Assembly (NCBI GenBank): GCA_933822405.4
Contig: CAKOGP040002313.1
Coordinates: 319,118-383,117 of the forward strand
Reading direction: 5' to 3'
DNA: 64,000 nucleotides
DNA from: Cylindrotheca closterium
Taxonomy: Eukaryota; Bacillariophyta; Bacillariophyceae; Bacillariales; Bacillariaceae
Position numbers and translations under genes: made by a program. The notes under the pieces were generated by a model. The model was not told where the DNA came from. It saw only the letters and a program-made list of their open reading frames with translations, and ran no database searches. Positions 22,301 through 32,900 of this stretch are shown here, one piece after another. Each line of letters starts with the position of its first letter. Position 1 is the first letter of the stretch.

Positions 22301-23968
22301 CAGATGGGTACAATAATGGAGGGCTAGGTGGACTTTGGGCGGAAGAGTTCACGCTACTTACAAGTCTAGGTATGAAGCTCATTGTATTCTCGCTTGATTT
22401 TTGGTTCTCTCTTCTATCGACTTACACGTTCGCTACCAGAGACAATCGACGTGTTTGGGAACAAGGAAATAGTTGGGACTCTTCCCTCGACAATTGGACA
22501 CCTTTCGGCAATGAGATCATTCGTTTTGTCAGAAAATGCCATAGCTGGAACCATCCCTACCGAGGTCGGAAGAATGGTTGAAACTGAATTGCTTGGTCTA
22601 TGGACCAACAATTTGGAAGGTACAATTCCGGTAGAAATTTCGGCTTTGACAAAACTAACGAAACTCTTTTTCTGTAAGTTCGTGTGTCACCGTTGCAATT
22701 ATCAATCAGCGTCTTACTTTGATTCTTTCTTTGATACTAAAGACAAGAATTTCTTAACCGGAACAATTCCTGAAGAGTTAAAGTTGTTGACTCGTTTGGA
22801 GATTTTCAATGTCTTTGACAACATGTTAAGTGGCTCGATCCCAGATATATTCGGTGAATACTCGTCATTGGTTGAGTTTGATTGGAGAACCAATCGTTTC
22901 ACAGGAACGATTCCTGCATCCTTAGGGATGCACACCGGGCTCAGTGATATCCGTCTCTACGATAACCTTCTCACGGTAGGTTTGCGCTCAGCTCTTTCCG
23001 GTCGAGATTCCACTGGAGATACTAACCAATGTGCTATCATTATTATTTTGTAAAAGGGTTCCATCCCCGTTGAATTTAGCAGACTACAGGAACTGCTATG
23101 GCTCCGACTTGAGAATAATCGAATGTCTGGTGAAATCGAACCTTCATTTTTTGCCAACTGGTCCAGTCTTCTCGATCTGCGTTTGTCAAACCAATTCTTC
23201 AGTGGGCAGCTGCCAACAGAGATTGGAAGTATGGTGTCAATCGAGAATTTGAGATTGGACAACAATGAGTTTGTCGGACCAATTCCGACTCAGCTTTCGG
23301 GCTTTCAAAATCTGACAAAGCTGTACCTCGACTCAAACTCGTTCACGGGCCTTATCAATCCAGAGATGATGAACCTGCCGTTGCAAATCCTGAAACTGCA
23401 GAATAACACTTTCCGTGGTCCCATTCCCACTGAAGTTGGTTTACTCGACGGCCTATCCTATCTGAATTTGGGAGACAACGTATTGACTGGAAAAGTACCA
23501 AGCGAGATCGGACTCCTGACGGGCCTGCAATTCTTGTTTGTCAACAACAATAGACTAAGCGGGCCACTTCCCAGTGAGATATTCCAGTTGACAAATCTCA
23601 GAAGGATTGATCTCTCTGGGAACAATATCAGTGAGGAAGAAATAAGCAACCTCATTTCTGCTCTTGGCTTGGACTTTTCCTGCGATGAAATGATTGTCGA
23701 ATTTGTATTGGCAACTGACGACTGGCCCAACGATACAACATGGGAGATCACCACAAGCGATGGTACTGTCGCTGCATCGGGCGGTGGTTATTCGCTGGAT
23801 AGTTATGCGTATGAAGAAAAGGTCTGCGTCCCGTTGGATGCTTGCACGTTTACCATTCTAGACAAGTTTGAAGATGGAGGCCCAACTGTGGACATCACCC
23901 GCTTGGGCAAACGGTACCAGATCTATGGTGCATTCGCAGACAAGGTTGTTGTAGATATTTGTGAATAA
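19350..23968 (+). CDS. Polytopic membrane protein with EGF-like, LNR and leucine-rich repeat ectodomain
   Basis: 1392 residues from seven exons: 19350-20277, 20349-20432, 20508-22229, 22304-22369, 22440-22673, 22743-22975, 23057-23968 (phases 1,1,1,1,1,0). Order: an N-terminal coiled coil (ALKQAMEDLKTKNEKLEEK), then about five or six hydrophobic segments at residues 115-325. Next is a globular region starting LGLYSGCYRI with GRFQYCKDGDTRSWIF, and an EGF-like module at 21320-21430 (CRYEGICTNGSCECLHGANG). A Notch/LNR-type module follows at 21437-21500 (CNLYFNKDVENYDGGDCC). After an LRR-cap-like W-C-W-VTC block, about a dozen plant-type LRRs (LxGxIP) run to 23640 and end in a small Cys-containing cap. 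No kinase or other cytosolic effector domain is seen. A surface or vesicular adhesion/recognition role is possible but unproven. No reported function recognised. Confidence 0.8.
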
Positions 23969-24059
23969 TTTAAGAATTTTTGTGCTTTTCTTGTAGGTAC
24001 CAAGTCATTTTGTATGTAAGAAAGAAGTAGTGAGATATACCGTAAAGCTGAAACTACCA

Positions 24060-24872
24060 TCATGTTGCTTTGGTGTCTTTTTTTGTCTGTTTCAACATCG
24101 CCATTGCGGCAATCTTTTGAAACCAGATAGCGTTGAGCAAGCTCCCGGCCGCGACAAAGGACAGCGTTATCCCCATGAAAATACCAGGCACTCTACCTGT
24201 GGAAACAATCTCGAAAAGTGTTTCCCTTCGTTGAAATAGCTCGAAAACGCCGTACAAATAGATGACGACTCGTGTGATGAAAAACGTCAGAGCAAATGCG
24301 TATTGGACCCCCTGGAAGAATATTGTATTTCCTCTCCCTGTTTTGATCAGTGCCCAGCGAATGTTGAGGAATATCGTTGATAGCTCGCCAATGATCAACC
24401 AACTGAAAGGATACGGCAAGATTTGATAGCCGCCATTGATAATGCTACAGGTCAAAAAGACCGAATGGTGAGCCACAGTGTCGATGCCACCAAGTTTGGG
24501 GTACAACCGTAGAACGTGAAAGAGATCAAATGCAAGAAAGGCAAAGAAGAAGGCATTGGACAGCTCGACCCCGCGAATGTATAGCGCGACTTCCTCTGGG
24601 ACAGGTGGGAAAACCAACTTGACTTGAGAAGGGGCATCACGTAGGCCAATAAGTTGCACGATTCCACAATAACCATTGATGACACAGTGAATCATGGAAC
24701 AAACATAGGAAGGACCATGGCTGACGAGTGTGTGGTGATGTTTCGGTTCCAAGGCAAATCCATCTTTCTGTACAAGCCTTTTGAGGATGGAAGTGGATAA
24801 TTGAAAGGTGATGGAAAATCCAATGATTGACGCAAAAAAGACTCCTAAAACTTCTTCTCTAGTAGCCACCAT
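24060..24872 (-). CDS. TLC-domain membrane protein (TLCD4/TMEM56-like)
   Basis: 270 residues, single exon. TLC (TRAM-LAG1-CLN8) proteins are multispanning ER or plasma-membrane proteins linked to lipid sensing or synthesis. Hydrophobic segments are evident at about residues 8-30, 55-75, 105-125, 135-155, 160-180, 190-215 and 235-255. The family core is clear: AFLAFDLFHVLR, then the HH pair in DTVAHHSVFLT, followed by GELSTIFLNIRW, which corresponds to the E-(L/T)-S-T-P-F-L-N block. The ceramide-synthase Lag1p motif with its catalytic double histidine plus acidic run is not complete, so acyltransferase activity is unlikely. The gene ends 91 bp from the converging LRR gene. Confidence 0.8.
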   Translation of the reverse strand: MVATREEVLGVFFASIIGFSITFQLSTSILKRLVQKDGFALEPKHHHTLVSHGPSYVCSMIHCVINGYCGIVQLIGLRDAPSQVKLVFPPVPEEVALYIRGVELSNAFFFAFLAFDLFHVLRLYPKLGGIDTVAHHSVFLTCSIINGGYQILPYPFSWLIIGELSTIFLNIRWALIKTGRGNTIFFQGVQYAFALTFFITRVVIYLYGVFELFQRRETLFEIVSTGRVPGIFMGITLSFVAAGSLLNAIWFQKIAAMAMLKQTKKDTKAT

Positions 24873-25114
24873 GATGAATTACGTGTTGTGTAGTTTTGGA
24901 AATATCGGCAGTTGATCTAAAGTTGTGATGGAAGTTGAAAAAATGAGATGAAGGGGAAGTGAAAGACATTTTGGTGCATTGCTCCCCTCTTCAGTCGAAT
25001 GAATCGACTGACTCTGGCACAAGCTCTTCGCACGACGTCGCGTGCCCAGGAAGCGTCATTTTTGAGAGACAAACTGTTGGCATCGACCCACTCCCACCAA
25101 ACAACGAGTGAATC

Positions 25115-26844
25115 ATGGGGAACGACGAAGTCTTGACAGCAGGAGGTGCTGCCAACCCACAAAGCGGCAAAAAGAAGAACAGGAATAGAAACAGGAAGAA
25201 AAACAAAAAGAATACGCCAGTGAAAGCAAATGCTCCTCCCTCGAATCCAACTAATGCCTCGGATGTCACAAATGCCGATCCAATCACCAAGGATGCCTTT
25301 GCCGCACCAATTTCTCCCATTCGAAACGAAGGAAAGAACGGCGAAATTGAGGCAAGCGAAGGCGCCTTTTTCAATTCCATGGGTCAACCATCCACTCCTA
25401 GCTCTCTTTCAGGGGGGAGTATGGATCTGGAGTTGGAAGCAAGTGAAAAAGATCACATAGATCTACTGCTGCAGCCCAATCCTTCCCTGGAAACAGAAGA
25501 AAGATGGAACGAAAGGGGGGAGGAAACTGACCACAGTGAAGGGAAAGATAGCTTGAACCATCGCAAGGCAGTGGATACGGTACAAATTGAGGATCTTTAC
25601 AAACAAGCACCTCAGCAACCGGAGGAGTCCAAGACAAATGATCTAGTCTGGCTCGTGCTTTGCTCTCTCGGAATTCTGGCATCTTTCGTTTGCTATGGCT
25701 TACTTTTGGAATACACAACATCCGGTGGTAGAAAGCTGCACGAACTTAGTTTCTTATTTGTGACTTCTGGATTGTATACGCTTACAGCAGCAGCAGGTCG
25801 TCATGTTCGAGCAGAGACTCCAAGCACCATTCCACCAGCCCGATTTGCAATTCTAGGTAGGTGCTCAAGATTCTTAATCTTTGGATCTACTTTCCAATGA
25901 TTGGAGACTAACAAAACAATCGTGCATTTTCTTCTTGTCGTTCAGGATTGACAAGTATGGGATCCACATTCTGTTCCGTCCGTTCCTTGCGGTAAGAAGC
26001 GACTTTCTTGTCAGATGAATCTTCATTCCATATTGTTGCAGGGTATTGATACAAATGCTTGCTGTTTTCATCATCCAGATATGTCATTTATCCGATTCAA
26101 GTGTTGGCGAAAAGTTGCAAGCCTGTGCCAGTCATGTTAATGGGTGCAATGATGGGGAAAAAATACGACACTCGAAAATACATTAATGTCTTGATGATTG
26201 TCACTGGAGTCGCGCTGTTCATGGGTGGCGGAAGCAGCAACAAAAGCGACAAGAAAGTGGAAGAGCATGAGGAACAGTCTACCTCATCTCAAGCTTTTGG
26301 AATCATACTTCTCTTTATTTCACTCTGCTTCGATGGTGGCACTGGTGCCTACGAGGACAAACTAATGAGCGTCCACAGTGTGCAACCCTTTGATCTCATG
26401 TACAATATCCAACTGGGAAAAACAATTCTTGCTGGTATTTCTCTGTTGGTACTCAACCAGCTGCACATTTTCTTTCAAATGTGTCAAGAAATGGGATTTC
26501 TATTGGTGGCGCTTGGTCTGAGTGGTGCCTTGGGACAAGTCTTTATTTTTGTGACCATTGCAAAGTTTGGGGCGTTGACTTGTAGTATTATTGGCCTTGG
26601 AAGAAAGGTCACGACCTTGGTTGCATCCATCTACATTTATGGCCACGTATTGAATGGAGTTCAATTTACAGGTCTTGTAGTAGCTGTGATGGCAATGGTT
26701 CTAAACTTTACGGGCAAGAACAAGAAATCTGGTCATGGACACCATGGTGATGAGCCTAGATCAGATGCACTCACAGAAGAGATGCAAAAAATGTTAGACG
26801 ACGATCTAGAAGATGGTGACGTAGAATTGCCTAGCAGAAAATAA
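25115..26844 (+). CDS. Nucleotide-sugar/ATP exchanger of the SLC35B1 type
   Basis: SLC35B1 members move UDP-galactose or exchange ATP/ADP across ER or Golgi membranes; specificity cannot be read from sequence. Three exons, 25115-25856, 25946-25991 (46 bp) and 26079-26844, join in phases 1 and 2 to give 517 residues. The first about 180 residues are hydrophilic, lysine-rich then acidic, and unusual for the family. Membrane segments start at about residue 184 (LVWLVLCSLGILASFVCYGL). The conserved YPIQVLAKSCKPVPVMLMG loop comes right after the second splice; then VLMIVTGVALFMGG, LCFDGGTGAYEDKLM, and FGALTCSIIGLGRKVTTLVAS, all hallmarks of SLC35B1. The C-terminus is charged and lacks the mammalian KKxx ER signal. 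Confidence 0.87.
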
Positions 26845-26907
26845 AGACCAAATTAGAGCTAATGGATGATCAATAAGTGATGCAATCGACACCGTCTCAA
26901 TCAATAA

Positions 26908-29793
26908 TCAAGGACGCCTCTTCTGTAGCTTGCGATGCCGTAAACAAGCGTCCATAAATCGTAGTACCACCCCATCAAAATCTTGACGGGCAAGTCCACT
27001 ATCCAAAGGCCTGTTCAAAGCAGTCAAGAACTCTGCACAAATCTGCTCAGGTACATTTGCCAAAGAAGCCTTTGCCCACTGCAATGTTTGAGGAGGCAAT
27101 AACATATTCAGCTTCCAAAGGATACCTGAAATAGATCCGTGGCCACGGTCGATGCTGTATGCTGGAAGATCACCGATGAGTGAAAGGATCAAGTTGCGCA
27201 CGATACCTGGTCCTTCAGATAGAAGAACCTGTCCTAGAGACTGCTGACACTGTGGCTGGCTTCGTTCACGGAGAGAAAGTCCAAAGGTTATTGTATTCTC
27301 CAGGAAGTTCAGTGTTCCCTTATTGGCATCTTTGTGTTCCAACTGCATCCCAACTATAGCACATTGGAACAGTGATGGTAGCAGAGGACTTGCAACGAGA
27401 AGGTCTGGTGAGTATGATACCATGCGTCCCATCAAGTAGAAGAACTCTTCAACAACATCAGGATGATGTGTCAAGTCGTTCAAGTCGCGAAGGAAGGTGA
27501 ATGCAGCGGCTGCCAATGCGCTGACCATGTCAAACAGCTTTCGAGCACATGATGGGTCCCTTCCGTACTCTGACACACAAATACTAGCAGCATAGAGGAA
27601 GGGAGACTGTCTTGAGCGTTCAAAGCTTCTTACCAGTTCTTCCATCAAGGCATCAAGCATGGGCGCATAGGCGACGGGGCCAACAGCTCTGAGTGTGTGT
27701 TTATGCAATCGGCAAATCTTCTCCGCCAAGTCAGTGCTTAGTGGGAAGCGATTCGAGGCAGCATGCAACAAAGCCCAGCTAGATTTTATGAGCTCAATAA
27801 TCGGATGAGGCGGTTGCGTAGACGGTATTGCAAGGAAGCGAACGATGACCGTAAGTCGCTCAATTTCGGGGATCACATGTTGCCTCACGTTGCAGCTCTC
27901 GTTGCTGAGACTCGCTGCGAGTCTTGCTCCAATTGGCTGGGCAATGCGTTGGACAAAAGCGGCAATATTATCTTGAGTCTCTCTGAATTGACGTGATGCA
28001 GCGCGGCATGCCCCTTCTAGGACTTCGAGTTCGTCCTTTAAATCCAAGCTTCCAGGTTTGGCACTAATCTCGTTGTACAGCTGTAGTACTGGCTCACCCA
28101 TTGACATTTTCTGGTTTGAGCATTCGCACAACTCCTTGATTGCTACAGCTGCAGCAGGTGCACATGTTTTTATTGAAAGGCCTTGTGCAAGATATGGCAT
28201 CAGTGGTTGAAGGATTTGAGGATGCTCTGAGAGCCAGGATGCAAACTTTCCAATCATCTTGCTCGTGGTGTATCGAAGAGGCTCTACATCTGCAGGTAGT
28301 CTTGGTATCAGAGCAAAGCAAAATGGAAGCACATCGGCTTCGTCGCTTGCCACGAAACGATTGGCTGCCAGTATACAAGCAAAGCAGGACTCAATTCCCT
28401 GCCAATTTGAATTGATATTGGCACCCACACGGTTCCCTTCAGTTTGAAGCAAGTGGCCAAGTCGTTGCAATACGATCTGGCCACCAAGGAGTCGACAGCA
28501 ATCTTCAACTGTCTCTGATACATAGAATCGGTCTCTCTCTAGATCGTCAACGCGGTCTGGAGCCAGATCGTTGTAGTCTTCTGGGTATTTCATGAGGCTC
28601 GAAGTGCATATATCAATGAGGTTCAGCAACTGTGTTGCATAACGATCAACCAACTCTTGGCGAACATCATATGGATCAACGCTTTCAAGGTCCAGTACCA
28701 TTCGATACCAAAAATGGAGTGTAATACTAGCAATTTCTGTTTCTGCAATAGCCGAACATCGAAGAACCCAGTCGACAATTGATGATGCTTGAGTGTCTTG
28801 GACTGATAATATTAGGCTCAAGTACGATTCACCCATCTCAGTAATGATACGGCAATAAGCACGCAACACATCTTCGTCTTCCGAGCGAATCGCTTGATCA
28901 AATGGTAGGCTGGATAGCATTGGAATCATTCTTTGAACAAGACCTTGGTTTTGTGGCACGTGGGAAGGATACATTCTCAAGATCTCCACCAAGACGTCCG
29001 ACGCGAGTTCCAAGTGGGCAGGCTCCACAAGATTTCGGATGGTAGCCTCAAGCAATGGCGATGCCATGATGACGTGGGCCTGGACAGGAACGTAACGAAT
29101 CCAAGAACGAAAAACTTCATAAATAGTGGTTGGCGGACAATTGGAAGTTTCAAGAAACTTGAAAACCATTGCAGAACTTGCAACCAAGTGATCTCGCATT
29201 TGAAATCGAAAGTTTTCATCTACCAAAATCAGACGGTCCGAGGCACACTCTTCTGGGAGCACCTTCAATACATGTAGAACTAAAGTGCTGTTTTGGGCTG
29301 AGGATTGCATCAAATCATTGACAATTGTTGACCATGCCATCTGTACCGATAGCGCAGAGATACACATGGCCAATCGATTGGTAAGTGCCATGTTTCCCAC
29401 CGCTGTGTATCGGTTTAAATTGTTGACTAGTGAATCTCGCAATGAAGGAAGCGAAGACGCGGGAAGTTGATAGGCGTCTGTTCGACATTTTGTATGCAAC
29501 GTTTGAGCAGCAAAGAAGCGACGTTGTTGCTGTTCCAGCTGTTGTTGTAGAGGATTCAGCGGAGCGTCTGTTTCCCGTAAAATACAGTCACAAACCATCC
29601 ACGAGACTTCAGTGCCCTGGAAACTTGTCAAGTAACGGTCAGCGAGTTGCCGTTGTTCCCACCATTGCTGATTGGAAGGATTTGAAAGATTCGGACTTGA
29701 GGATGATGACGGAGAGTATATTGTCTTTAGAGCTAGCTCTATTCTGTGCAGTTCCTCTTCCACATTCTCGCTGTGCTGTGGGAGACTTGTCAT
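26908..29793 (-). CDS. Transportin-3/importin-13/Mtr10-type nuclear import receptor
   Basis: Karyopherin-beta carrying SR or other RNA-binding proteins between cytoplasm and nucleus with Ran. 961 residues in one uninterrupted frame, typical length for the family (about 920-970). The N-terminal importin-beta region is recognisable: ADRYLTSFQGTEVSWMVCDCIL, split here as WxxCDxIL, then FFAAQTLHTKCRTDAYQLP and LRDSLVNNL. This is the block that begins TNPO3 and Mtr10. The remainder is helical, HEAT-like, with LHAASNRFPLSTDLAEKICR and RMVSYSPDLLVASPLLPSLF corresponding to late family repeats. Between TNPO3 and IPO13 I lean to TNPO3/Mtr10. Start at 29793 is the only ATG that keeps the N-terminal helix. 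Confidence 0.82.
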   Translation of the reverse strand: MTSLPQHSENVEEELHRIELALKTIYSPSSSSSPNLSNPSNQQWWEQRQLADRYLTSFQGTEVSWMVCDCILRETDAPLNPLQQQLEQQQRRFFAAQTLHTKCRTDAYQLPASSLPSLRDSLVNNLNRYTAVGNMALTNRLAMCISALSVQMAWSTIVNDLMQSSAQNSTLVLHVLKVLPEECASDRLILVDENFRFQMRDHLVASSAMVFKFLETSNCPPTTIYEVFRSWIRYVPVQAHVIMASPLLEATIRNLVEPAHLELASDVLVEILRMYPSHVPQNQGLVQRMIPMLSSLPFDQAIRSEDEDVLRAYCRIITEMGESYLSLILSVQDTQASSIVDWVLRCSAIAETEIASITLHFWYRMVLDLESVDPYDVRQELVDRYATQLLNLIDICTSSLMKYPEDYNDLAPDRVDDLERDRFYVSETVEDCCRLLGGQIVLQRLGHLLQTEGNRVGANINSNWQGIESCFACILAANRFVASDEADVLPFCFALIPRLPADVEPLRYTTSKMIGKFASWLSEHPQILQPLMPYLAQGLSIKTCAPAAAVAIKELCECSNQKMSMGEPVLQLYNEISAKPGSLDLKDELEVLEGACRAASRQFRETQDNIAAFVQRIAQPIGARLAASLSNESCNVRQHVIPEIERLTVIVRFLAIPSTQPPHPIIELIKSSWALLHAASNRFPLSTDLAEKICRLHKHTLRAVGPVAYAPMLDALMEELVRSFERSRQSPFLYAASICVSEYGRDPSCARKLFDMVSALAAAAFTFLRDLNDLTHHPDVVEEFFYLMGRMVSYSPDLLVASPLLPSLFQCAIVGMQLEHKDANKGTLNFLENTITFGLSLRERSQPQCQQSLGQVLLSEGPGIVRNLILSLIGDLPAYSIDRGHGSISGILWKLNMLLPPQTLQWAKASLANVPEQICAEFLTALNRPLDSGLARQDFDGVVLRFMDACLRHRKLQKRRP

Positions 29794-29964
29794 TGCGATC
29801 GTCCAGTTTTTGTTTCGTTTGGTTTTTCATTTTGAAACTTGATCAAACCTGGCTGGCCGGACGGATGACTGACGCAACAAAGAAAAATCAACATTCGATG
29901 ACGATTGATTCGACCACTGCATTGGTTGAAAGAGAAAAGATAGTGTGTCTTATCGTATCGTTAG

Positions 29965-32900
29965 CTAGCTAGCATGCTGTTGTCGTGTTTGGGGTGCATT
30001 TTGTTGCACATCTGAACTTTTTGTTTGATGCGTTTTACTTCTCATTGGTTTTCGTCGCCTTAGTCCCTTTCTTGTCGAACGATTGGAAAAACTGTCCATC
30101 TCTGCAGTTCTTGACTGCGAGTTTGAGCTTGGACCTGCTGCATGCTTCTTCCTTGATGGGTAGTACACTCGTTGGACGGCATGAAACAGAGTAATTAGTT
30201 CTGGCGACGTCTGTTGTATGCTCTTGAGAACATCCATCACATGTCCCTTCGCATTGGATATTTTTCCCATTTCTTGCTTTTTCATAACTTCTGCCACGAG
30301 CAAGCAAATACGAGTCACTTCATGGCTACTTCCTGGTTCCGATTTGATCTCGTCAAGAGCTCTCGTGACTTCGATGAAAAACGCAGGCCAAGCTGCTGCT
30401 ACGTCTGGCTGATTCAAGGTGCTCGAAGAGAAACAGAACATGTCTTCGTAATGCAATGAAACGCCGTTCTCGAATGGACCGCTCTCAGGGTTGAGGGCAT
30501 TGGCCTTTGTGATCATTTCCTCTGTGCACAATCGAAACTCTTCTGATCGACGAATGCTTCGTTCGAGGGAAATCAAGTGATTGGCTAAATATTTGGGCTT
30601 TGCATCACCCATGTCGCGTGCTGCATGAATAGAGTCGAAATCTTTCAAGGCTGATAAAGCGCCACTGTAGATTTGAGGTGCGCCGTTGAGCAAGTGGAGA
30701 AGCTGAATCGTCGCAGTCTCTCCGCCCGATGTGTACAGATACTGAACCAAATCATCAAAGCTTCGGACAACCTCTTCAATGGCCGCCAAAGCCTCGTCAG
30801 TTCCTTTCAAATCGCCCATTCTCGCACATGCGTCACCAACATTCTTCCATCCTCGAATTGCAAGCTGGAAAGAATCTACCTCGAGGAAGAAGCTTTCGTT
30901 TTGTTTGTGGTCTGCAATCAATTTGTCCAAGTGGTCAGTGCTTTCGACTGCCATTTGATAGAAATCTGTAGTCGTTTGACTCGCCAATTCATGAACGTCA
31001 TGATCCCGAAGTAGTTGTCGTTGCCGTGACAGTCTTGCCAGAATAGGCGCGGAGCGGTACCTGCCATCTTTCACGACTGGGAGCCCTGCTGACTGTAACC
31101 GTTGCAACCAGTAGTCGACCTTTTCCGGGCCATCTCCAGCCCCACTGTAAACCCAAGCAGCCATGATTGGATGGAACGACTGGAGACGAAGTTGGTGATC
31201 CCCCTTATTGATCATGCCTTCTCCAAGTTCACATGCCTTCTCAAGGCCATCACGAGTCGTCGTTCGTACCCATGCTTGAATCTGGCTTTCCATTGTTTCG
31301 ATATTGGGGCGAATGCCTTTTCCGAATTCGCCAGATTCGATCGAGCTGTACCACTTCTGGACATTTGTTGCTTCTTGTAACAATGGGTGGTCACTGAGCA
31401 GTACTTTGAATCCTTTTTGAAAGTCACTCTCATAAGCATCCCATGGAGCACATTCCGAATACGGTCTAGAAAGTGATGCTGCCAGTCCACCCACCCATCG
31501 AAGTGGGGCATTGTATGCTTGAATTGTGGGTTGAACCGACAAAGCTTTCATCTGTTCCAAGTTTTTCTGTGCCTTTTCAACATCGAATACAACATTTGAT
31601 TCAGTCCGATTTGAAGGGTGTTTCATCGATGATAGTACCGAAAGAAAAGTTTCCTCATCTGGTTGTATCTTGGAATCGATATCCTTGATTGATGTTTCAG
31701 TTCCTGTCTCCGCTAGCCGTTGAATCAAGCTGTTGTAGACAGCAGTGTTGGGACGCGGCAAGATCCGACCTCCTTTGTACTTCTTTCGAGATTCCATGGC
31801 ATCATAAAGGTCGTGGACTTTCTTGGATAAAGTCGACGGAGATTCTGCTTCGAGACACTTGATGTAGGAAGCATAGGAATCGGCATTTGGTCTGGATGAC
31901 TTGGTCGACCACATGTAATCTAGAACGGAAGTCGCGGCTTTTTCAATGCCGGAAGGCTTGTCGGACAATCGTAGGAGATGATTGGCACTGGCCAAGGATT
32001 CCAAGAGGAGGTTGGCGGTTTTGACATTTGTCTCAGCTTCGTTTCCATCGAAATGCGTGCGTCTACCGTCGTCATCATCCAAGGTTTCTCGCTGAACTTC
32101 GATCCAAGCTATCGCCCGGTCAATTGCATCTTTCTTTTCCTTGCTGAAGTCATCAAAACGCGGTTTGGAGGCATCCATCGTTGGTTGTATGTTTGTCGAT
32201 TGCAACCAGGTTTCAGCAATCAAGTCAAAGGTCGTTGTTCCATTGCCCATTCCAGATTTACTGCCAAAACCATATCCTTGCGGTACAACCTCAATGATGT
32301 AATCATCGTCGTCATCCTCCTCGTCTTCAACTTGTCGCACATCGCTTGATTCGAATTTGTCATCTCCAGCAGAAGTAGAAATCACTGTGCTTGTATTCGT
32401 AGTACTTTCGACAGTATCATTGTCATCTAACGTTTGGGATTCTTCGTCTACTAAAACGGATTCAGATGGATCTTCTTTGCAATAGCGTGGCTCCAAAACT
32501 CCCGACTCCTTGAATTTGAGGGTATCCATGGCTCCCAAAGCAGCTGCCACAATGGAATCTTCTTTGCGTTTGTACCACACGATTCCATCCGAATCTTGAT
32601 GACATTGGGATGGACTGGAAACCGACACTAATTGTTTGGAATCATATCGTTCTCCCGTAACAGGGCACAAAAAGGTAGCCGTCCACCGATTGCCTCCGAT
32701 CGACTTGCCTTTGAAGGATGCCATGGAGGCGACAAAATCATCATTGGTAATGTTGAGTTTGTGATGCTTTTGGTAGTAAGTCATCAAGGGCACTCGAGTG
32801 GCACTGGATGCTTCAGTTGTCGTTGTTGGTATGGTATCCGTAGTGGCCAACGCTTGATCTTTTTCTATGGCTCCCTTTTCTTGTCTTTTCCCCTCTGCTT

